A stretch of 64,000 nucleotides of DNA. Source: Trifolium pratense (Eukaryota > Streptophyta > Magnoliopsida > Fabales > Fabaceae). The notes under the pieces were generated by a model, which worked only from the letters and a program-made list of their open reading frames with translations, did not search any database and was not told where the DNA came from. Of the stretch, positions 57,339 to 64,000 are shown piece by piece. The stretch is from positions 10,344,266-10,408,265 of the forward strand of contig NC_060064.1 of assembly GCF_020283565.1 (NCBI RefSeq), in the 5' to 3' direction. A program made the translations under genes and the position numbers. Each line of letters opens with the position of its first letter. The first letter of the stretch is position 1.

Positions 57339-57739
57339 GGGTCCGTTTGGTAAAAATAAGCTATAAGCTAGCTGATAGCTGATAAGCTAGCTGATAGCTG
57401 AAAAGCTAGCTTATAGCTGATAGCTGAAAAACTAGCTGTTTGAAATTAAAGTGTTTGGTAAAATTAGCTTTTAAAGTGGTTATTAAATATAAAATTACAT
57501 AATTGATAGTGTGTAGTTTATTTTTTAGAGTGGGTAATTATTAAATTAAAGGGTAAAAATGGAATAAAGTGTAAAAAGCTATAAGCTATAAGCTTAAATG
57601 CTACTTGAAATAGCATCTGAAAAAAAGCTATAAGCTAGTACAAAAAGCTTGTTACCAAACACCTCTAATTTTTTGAAACAAGCTTATAAGCTCATATAAT
57701 AAGCTATAAGCTAGCTTATTTGTGTTACCAAACAGAGCC
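57339..57739. mobile_element. PIF/Harbinger-like MITE copy B
   Basis: 401 bp with ends gggtccgtttggtaa and ttaccaaacagagcc, flanked by TAA on each side (57336-57338, 57740-57742), the target duplication of this superfamily. The interior is dominated by agctataagctagctgatag-type short palindromic phrases and does not code. Confidence 0.8.
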
Positions 57740-58213
57740 TAAAACATTGAACTCAATAGATTAATGTGTTCCCCCGACGAATTATTGAGAAAAATTTGAG
57801 TTGAGAAGAATCCGAGTTTAATTTCTAGTGAGGACAACTCTTGATAAAAAAGAAAATACTGAGATATGATTATTATCAATTCATTTTTCTTATAAAAAGA
57901 AGGAGATTAATGTAAATTTCTTTTATATATCCAGAGAAAAAAAAATTAGTGAGATATGAGATTCATAAATATAAATACTAACCACCTTGTCTTTATTCCA
58001 CTTTTTGAGAAAAATCGAAAAAGAGAATCCCAAACAAAGTGTGAGAGAGGGAAAGAAATCAAGATCAGGATCCAAAGGAATGATCCGTCCCTTTCCATTA
58101 TTCCTCTTCACCACGCTTCAATCGTTGACAAAGAAACCATGAACAAATAATCACTTCTGGTCTTCTCCTCCCTCAATTTCATTCATTACTACTTCAAACA
58201 CTACTAAGCTAAA
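57740..58213. other. 5' flank and leader of the DUF716 gene
   Basis: From about 58020 the sequence is less AT-rich and probably is 5' UTR. Several ATGs precede the main one (for example 57956 and 58139) and could act as upstream reading frames, but the long frame beginning at 58214 is clearly the coding one. Confidence 0.45.
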
Positions 58214-59116
58214 ATGGGGAGCTTATTATATCAAGCACTATCATCAACAGCACTTATCTCATTAGGTCTTTACCATCTAATCTTCACAACCCTAAACTAT
58301 CTCAAATCCCCACACACCTACACATCCAAACCCTACCACCCACTCCCTTCAACAAACCACCCTCGTCTCCGCCCAATTCAACTCTACTTCATAATCTTCT
58401 CTCTCTCCATCGCCATCTTTCACCACCTCATCCTCGCCACCGATTCCGATCCTCTAATCAAAGGCTCAACCCCCGTCCACCGTCTCACTTCTCTCCAATC
58501 CGCCTCCCTCCTTTTCCTCTTCTTAATTCTCTCAATCTCTCTCCTCCTCCCTCTCCGTCTCCCTCACGACTTCTCTTTCTCTCTCCTCTCTCTTCTCTTC
58601 CTCCTCCATTCTTCTCTCCAAACCTCTCTCTCTTCTCTCCAAACCTCTTCCCTCGAAGCCAAATGCGATTCAATCTCATCAACTCTCTCCGCACTCTCTT
58701 CCTTCCTCTGTTTAATCCTCGCTTGTTTCCCTCGTCTTTACCCCGCTGATGCTGCTCTCGCCTCTACCTTTTGTTTACGTGGACTCTGGGCGCTTCAAAC
58801 CGGTTTAATTCTTTACGCTGAACCGTTTATTCCGGAAGGATGTCATCGCCTTCTTGATGTTGTTAATGGTGTTGAAGGTTCGACTCAATGTGATCTTGAC
58901 GAGTCTAAGTTTCGTGCTCTAGCGATTCTTGATCTAGCTTTTGTTGTTCATGTTATGTTGGTTATGATTATTGTTTTGGTTACTTATGCTCTTGTTAATG
59001 CTACTGTTGGTGGTGTTAGAAGAGTTGGATCTTATGAAGCTTTGCCTACTTCTTCGGCTACGCCTACCGATTCTAATCATATTCAGATGAAAGCTTTGGC
59101 TGGAACACAGGCTTGA
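58214..59116 (+). CDS. DUF716 / TMEM45-like multi-pass membrane protein
   Basis: 300 aa, single exon. Begins MGSLLYQALSSTALISLGLYHL. Hydrophobic segments lie at about 7-30, 52-75 (LYFIIFSLSIAIFHHLILA), 92-115 (SASLLFLFLILSISLLLPLR), 121-140, 158-175 (LSSFLCLILACFPRL), 187-205 and 238-262 (VVHVMLVMIIVLVTYALVN), giving about seven membrane spans. The order, the paired His in the second span and the later LRGLWALQTGLILYAEPFIPEGCH motif match the plant DUF716 family, related to TMEM45. The cell role is unknown; in some plants members are linked to virus or pathogen response. The coding sequence is rich in ctc/tct up to about 58700 and in gttt/gatt afterwards, a common drift in intronless plant genes. 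A frame on the other strand (58485-58694) is a shadow. Confidence 0.9.
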   Translation: MGSLLYQALSSTALISLGLYHLIFTTLNYLKSPHTYTSKPYHPLPSTNHPRLRPIQLYFIIFSLSIAIFHHLILATDSDPLIKGSTPVHRLTSLQSASLLFLFLILSISLLLPLRLPHDFSFSLLSLLFLLHSSLQTSLSSLQTSSLEAKCDSISSTLSALSSFLCLILACFPRLYPADAALASTFCLRGLWALQTGLILYAEPFIPEGCHRLLDVVNGVEGSTQCDLDESKFRALAILDLAFVVHVMLVMIIVLVTYALVNATVGGVRRVGSYEALPTSSATPTDSNHIQMKALAGTQA

Positions 59117-60190
59117 ATCTTACTCTTTACTCTTATTAGGAGGTTCTTAATTTTTTCAGATTTATTTGGTTTTGATTGTTGTCGTAGGGTATGATATGTG
59201 ATTTTGAGCAGAGTTACTTACAGTGTGTTTTTAATTGATATTATTATCGGAAAATGTAGGGACTTTGTGAATATACATCGAATGATTATTTCATGAGAAT
59301 TAATGAGATCATAGTGTAGTTTCTGTTTACTTTCAGATATATAATAGTTAATAGTTTTCGTTTATTTTCAGATATTTGTTAGTTACTGGTGTTGCATATT
59401 CCTAAAGACCTTGATTGATATATGGAACCTGGCTTTTTTGTTTTTATCAATTGACTTGATTGGTATTTGATATGGTGTAGTAGTGTGTGTTCTTATTCTG
59501 TTATGAAGTAAGTATTAGCACAGACACGACACTAACATGTTGACACTAGTAATAACTTGAGAAAATGGAATAATTGAATATAAACATGTGTCAGTGTCTA
59601 ACACCGAACACACCTTCAATTGGAAGTATCGGTGTTACACGTATTTGAGATATGATTTCAGTGGTTATACTGTGTTGCTCTTATCTTTTTCTCGTTCGTC
59701 TTGGACAATTCATCTGCTGGATTATTTGTTTTGAATTTGTGTAGTATGGCTTATCCGGTTTGGCATTGATGCTTTTGAATTTAATCCATTGTGGCACCAA
59801 ATTTCTGAAATGGTTAGATGAGTTCCTGTGTCTCACAAATCTTGTCATGAGGGTTAGTTATGTTTTTGTGGGACTTGGATTCACTGAAGTTTGGATTATC
59901 CCTCATTCACGCAGTCATGCAGTCTAAATCATTCAATCTTAATTGGATGATTCACAAATGTTTGATTGCACCAAATCTATTTATTCTTTTGTGGGAGGAA
60001 AATATATGATGTGTAATGTGTCGGTGGTGATAAAATTATACAATCCATTAGTGCTTGAAAATTTCAAGCTGTAGAGTCTAGGTTGAGCCAGCTTGGAATA
60101 TGACTGCTTCATACGCAGTAAATATTGATAAGCAACACATCTAATTTTGAGGGTAAATGAACATAATTGAAGTTCATGGATTCTGTGTTC
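59117..60190. other. 3' flank of the DUF716 gene
   Basis: 3' UTR probably to about 59400. Beyond that no coding region, RNA gene or transposon end is evident. Confidence 0.4.
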
Positions 60191-61290
60191 TTCAACTACC
60201 CTTTCAGGTGGATAACTCAGGCTGTTCTTTCATGGACTCTCAAGTTAAATTGAGGGCAAGAAATCAGTACATGTTTGGTTTTGCATTTGAAATATCCCAG
60301 ATTATGGTTTCAACGCAAGTTTGTCTTTTATAGTTGTCCAAACCTTGGTTTGGAATTCAAAATGTCAGACCAAATACATTCGTAGTGATTTATCCAGCTT
60401 AAGGTCCTATCTGCCATTGTTTTCTCTTTTGTCTGAGGTTGTTCTAGAGTCCTAGCTTGGAGTTTACATAGGTTCTTTTTGTACACTCTCCATGTTAGTA
60501 TTTGTGTGTTAGACTGTTGGCATGACTGTGTCTCTTAAGTTTTATATAGTACTGGGTATCATAGTAAGTAAAGGGTAAAAAAAGAGTTTTGAATTATTTG
60601 ATTATGTATTCATATTCATTACATCATAGAAAGATATGTTCATACATTACAATTTATCATTATAGGTTAAAAGATACGTTGGCTTCAGTTGTGGAGCATG
60701 GAGGTGCATAGATTGCTGGGCCTTATGCTCTAGCTTATAGATATGTTCAGTGTTCCTGTGTTCGTCCTTGATTTCCAGATGATTAGCGTACAATGTAGAT
60801 AATTCAGCCTATTCTTTCATGGTTTCTCAAGTTAATTGGGGACATGAAATTAGTACACGGTTTTGGGTAGCAAAATTGTCTTCTGTAGTTTTAACTTGTC
60901 CAAACCAGTGTTATCGATGGTGAACCATGGTGAAAAAGCCAAAATTCCGCCATATGGCGCCACCATTCTTCACAAATTGGTCGCAACAGTTGCCAAAAAA
61001 CCGCCATGGCCGACAATTGACAACACTGGTGCAAACCATGGTTTTCGATTCCCAACATCAAACCAAATACTCTTGGTGGTTTTTGAGGTTAAGGTCCTTT
61101 CTGCCATTCTTTTCCCTTTGATCTAATGTTGTTTTGTAGTCTTAGCTTGTAAATTACTTAAATTCCTTTTCTACGGTCCACATTGTTAATGTGATGGCAT
61201 GCAAATGTCTCAACTTTATGTATTATCATATATCATAGCTAGTAAAGGATCTCAAAAGATAATGAGTTTGAATTATTTGATCAGGTTTAA
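60190..61290. repeat. Diverged tandem duplication of about 450-600 bp
   Basis: Copy 1 (about 60195-60620) and copy 2 (about 60785-61290) share, in order, ttctttcatgg, tctcaagtta, gtccaaacc, accaaata, aaggtcct, ctgccatt, tcttagctt/cctagctt, ttggcatg/gatggcatg and tttgaattatttgat. Identity by eye is moderate. Copy 2 contains the hAT MITE at 60906. No coding function seen. Confidence 0.7.
60906..61028. mobile_element. Short hAT-type MITE inside duplication copy 2
   Basis: Ends cagtgttatcgat and attgacaacactg are inverted repeats. Flanks gtccaaac (60898-60905) and gtgcaaac (61029-61036) match at 7 of 8. Length 123 bp. The corresponding place in copy 1 (about 60340-60350) lacks the insert. Confidence 0.75.
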
Positions 61291-61654
61291 TGTTATTGCT
61301 GTTTGTTTCAATGTTCCAGTAGCTGAACACAAGGTTGACCAACCTATTATTTTTTGTATTTCTAACATAAGATAGCATCATCATTCAGGGACGTGCAATA
61401 AGTATCCCTCTGTTTCATGTGAGACTGAGACCACGTGTTCAATATCTCATTTGTGATCCACATCCACTGTCATGTTTAAGCACATGGAATGCATTTTTTT
61501 GAGGGATATATGGAACTGTATGCATCAAGTTGTGGCACAAGATTTGTTTAATTGATCTTTAGAGCATGATCATAGATTATAGAATATAGATTGTTGGGGT
61601 GGAAATTGTTTATCCTTCGCAAAACATTTATTTTTTCGAGCAATTTGGTGCTTC
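61291..61654. other. Intergenic, nothing recognised
   Basis: No coding frame or repeat ends. It leads into the plastid-derived segment. Confidence 0.4.
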
Positions 61655-61842
61655 CCTATGGGGGATTCCACCCTCAAACGCAAAGTTTGTGGCTGACCGA
61701 TATGGCACATCATCATTTAGCTATTGCAATTCTTTTTCTCATTGCCGGTCATATGTATAGAACTAACTTCAGGATTGGGCACAATATAAAAGATATTTTA
61801 GAAGCGCATATTCCTCTGGGGGTAGATTTGGGCGTGGTATCA
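61655..61842 (+). pseudogene. Nuclear plastid DNA fragment of psaB
   Basis: Translates as [20 protein letters not shown], then [17 protein letters not shown] and [10 protein letters not shown]. This is a conserved membrane part of photosystem I P700 apoprotein A2, including the HHH region. Changes from the usual plastid wording include RIGHN for GIGHS and a shift after HIPLG, where the GGRLGRGH motif is lost. Flanking DNA shows no psaB continuation on either side, so only about 190 bp was inserted or survives. It is intergenic and has no function I can see. Confidence 0.88.
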
Positions 61843-63204
61843 TATTTTCTCGTTGCTTCAGCATTTCGTCTTGTTATTTCTGTCTAGATCCATTCCATAT
61901 GATAAAATTTTGAAAGCACTAGACTGCTTGATTCATCTTTTCAACTGAATGGTGTTGTGTCATCGTCATTTAACTGAATCATCACTAATGAGCCATTTTT
62001 AACATGTTGTGCCGTAATTCTATTGGACAATTGTGTGATTTTAGTCCTCCAAATTAGCCATTTTTTTAATTATAAAATGCAAAAGAGTGTGAACTCCGGG
62101 GGCCAAAATCACACAATTGAAATTTGGAGGATCAAAATCACACAATCCTCAAACTTAGAGGATTAAAATCATACAATTGAAACCTAGGGGGCCAAAATTG
62201 CACAATTGTGAAACTTAGGAGTTTAAAACTGCATTTAAACCTAAAAAAAATCAATGACAAAAAATCTATTGTTGTCTTCCCCAAATCTCCAAGAGTATAA
62301 GTTGCTAATCAAACAGATTCATATGCATATAAAGCATAACAGAAGCTTGAAGTTTCCGTGCCATTTACCTTCTTCAACCTAGAGAAAAAAACTCTTTGAA
62401 ATTAGTATCTGAAGTGTGATGCCTCAAAGCTACAACACCTTGACGGAAACCAATCTGTTGCAATCCACACATAACCAATATGTTAGCATCAACTACCTCC
62501 ATTGATCAAACTTTGAAAGAAACCAATCTGTTGCAATCCACACATAACCACTAGTCATCATTTCGAGATTATTTGCAATAGAAAAAGTAGCCAAACCATT
62601 ATCAAGATTAACATGGAGAACGAAGACTCTTGATTCCATTAAGTTAATACTATTTAACATGTACTGATATCACTCTTGGCGACTCCAGGAGATAATGGAG
62701 CTCCGAGTACTGAAACACCATTTCCATTTCTAACAATTGGAGCTTTGGAGAAGATAACATTCATTTAAGTTTCTTTTATTAAGCATATTATTTGTGTAGT
62801 AATAATGCCATAAATTAATAGTTAACAAATATAAAATACTTAATTAATCATAATCGTTTCAGTACCTGTTGAACCACAACCAACACCAGTTGAACCTCAA
62901 ATTAATACTTCCTCCCCTTCCTCCTAATCAAAGGAGGAAGCCTAATGCTAATAGTTCTACTAGGAGGATCACTCCGATTTGGATAGATTTTAATGAATTA
63001 ACTTATGTAGAGTAGAGGAACCCACCACCACATGTAAACACTGTCATCAATGTTACCGCTGCGATACTAAATTACACCGGATATCTAACATGTTAGCTCA
63101 CACCAAAAGCAGTCAAAAGAATCCAACAAACATGCAAAAAGATCCTAGGCAAACAAACCTTGTAAGTGGGGAGGGTGGGCTTTTTTTAGTGCCACAAAGC
63201 CAAA
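61843..63204. other. Intergenic DNA with repeat phrases
   Basis: At 62030-62225 repeated and partly inverted phrases (gattttagtcctcc, gggggccaaaatcacacaattg, gaggattaaaatcatacaa) suggest a degraded TIR transposon. A phrase gaaaccaatctgttgcaatccacacataacca is repeated at about 62437-62472 and 62519-62552. No gene is supported. Confidence 0.45.
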
Positions 63205-63462
63205 GATGATGTTTTCTCTTTAGGCCCCCCATGGTTTTTTCTCCCTGGATTTTACTTTTTTGCCCTTTAATTAAAACTTCGGTTGCTACGAACCGAAAAT
63301 TTTTTGCCTTGAAAAAAAAATTCGGTTTCTGTTAACCGAATTTTCCCTGAATTTGAACTAGAAAAAACTTTAGTTTCTGCAAACCGAAGTTTTTAGCAAG
63401 GGCAAAATTGGAATATTTGGGGGTATAAAAGATACATGGGAGGCCTATAGAGAAAACATCAC
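63205..63462. mobile_element. Short TIR element (MITE), superfamily unknown
   Basis: gatgatgttttctctttagg at 63205 is mirrored by cctatagagaaaacatcacc ending about 63463, giving inverted ends of about 29 bp. Inside are three imperfect inverted pairs of the type ttcggtt…aaccgaa. No convincing target duplication. Confidence 0.6.
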
Positions 63463-64000
63463 CAAAAATTTAATATGAAAGGTGACGAACATGCATTTAG
63501 AGTTGTAGAAGGTGAGAGAGGTTTAACTTGCACATAGAGATTAAGCATAGCACTATTTTACTGTTTTATGTGTCTAAAATATTCCAAGTTCCAACCATCT
63601 ATATTCCTATTGACAGAACTTCATGATAATCTTTTGAAGTAGATTTCACCAAATGCAAATCAATAATAACAAAATTTGCATTGTATTTGACGTGATGTTG
63701 TCGTCCCATTTGCAAAAGATGAACTACACTGACTTGATGAGTATTATTAATACACAAGAAATGTAGCAAAGAAAACACGACATAAAGATTAAAAAAAAAC
63801 AGTGACTCATCATATCCAATATAAATCATATAAGTACAATGGTGTATTTCTCAAAATTTTATAAAACAAAATCCCACCACCATACTAATAACTTTAGCAA
63901 AAGCTCCTACAATTACTACACGAGCCTATAAATAATTGGAATCGTGTAGTAAGCTCCGAGAAATATTACCTATGATTTTTCACCGCGCTGTCATTTCTTT
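63463..64000. other. Intergenic to window end
   Basis: No supported gene. The - strand open frame at 63599-63829 has no domain. Confidence 0.4.

Noticed and set aside
61591..61887. A real 98-codon photosystem gene
   Set aside because: The frame is only accidentally open on both sides of about 190 bp of psaB; flanking residues do not belong to the protein.

Overview
The window looks like nuclear DNA of a flowering plant. Genes are split by GT-AG introns, the background is AT-rich, and most of the length is transposable elements. Protein similarity and element types fit a eudicot, probably a legume of the Medicago/Trifolium/Pisum type. That taxonomic call is an inference from recalled sequence character, not from a search.

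Four well-supported genes lie on the + strand, and one small gene on the - strand. HISN2 (8764-11484, 5 exons) is the bifunctional phosphoribosyl-AMP cyclohydrolase / phosphoribosyl-ATP pyrophosphohydrolase of plastid histidine synthesis. An Mfd/TRCF-like, probably plastid-targeted ATP-dependent helicase (14286 to about 25731, at least 13 exons) keeps a continuous frame across a 6.3-kb intron loaded with transposons. A SYP2-type vacuolar Qa-SNARE (51588-54280, 7 exons) and an intronless DUF716/TMEM45-like membrane protein (58214-59116) follow. A small secreted eight-cysteine peptide gene sits at 12275-12535 on the - strand. None of these genes is obviously linked to the others in function; this is ordinary eukaryotic gene neighbourhood.

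Layout: 1-722 is the end of a CACTA element and 2559 to about 3100 the start of another. Between 4.6 and 7.3 kb is a broken hAT/BED-finger gene region, interrupted by a non-autonomous hAT element and by a 713-bp piece of a triose-phosphate/phosphate translocator gene. HISN2, the peptide gene and nested TIR elements fill 7.7-13.8 kb, and the helicase gene 14.3-25.7 kb. A chromodomain Ty3/gypsy element (17717-22113) with apparently identical LTRs but a deleted integrase, a MULE (22206-23161) and a Stowaway MITE (24441-24587) lie in its introns. A Ty1/copia element (27441-33890) and a Helitron (33969-36325) come next. From 36713 to 45021 there is a three-LTR, two-interior non-coding LTR retrotransposon flanked by a single target-site duplication. 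A second Helitron (45301-48453) sits inside an older tandem duplication, and another Helitron 3' end is at 51123. The right end holds the SNARE and DUF716 genes, a Helitron cluster, PIF/Harbinger elements, a diverged tandem duplication and a plastid psaB fragment.

The most interesting structure is the 8.3-kb LTR-interior-LTR-interior-LTR element. Its outer LTRs have equal length and look the same, while the middle LTR is clearly diverged. This is what is expected if a tandem dimer was copied and integrated as one unit.
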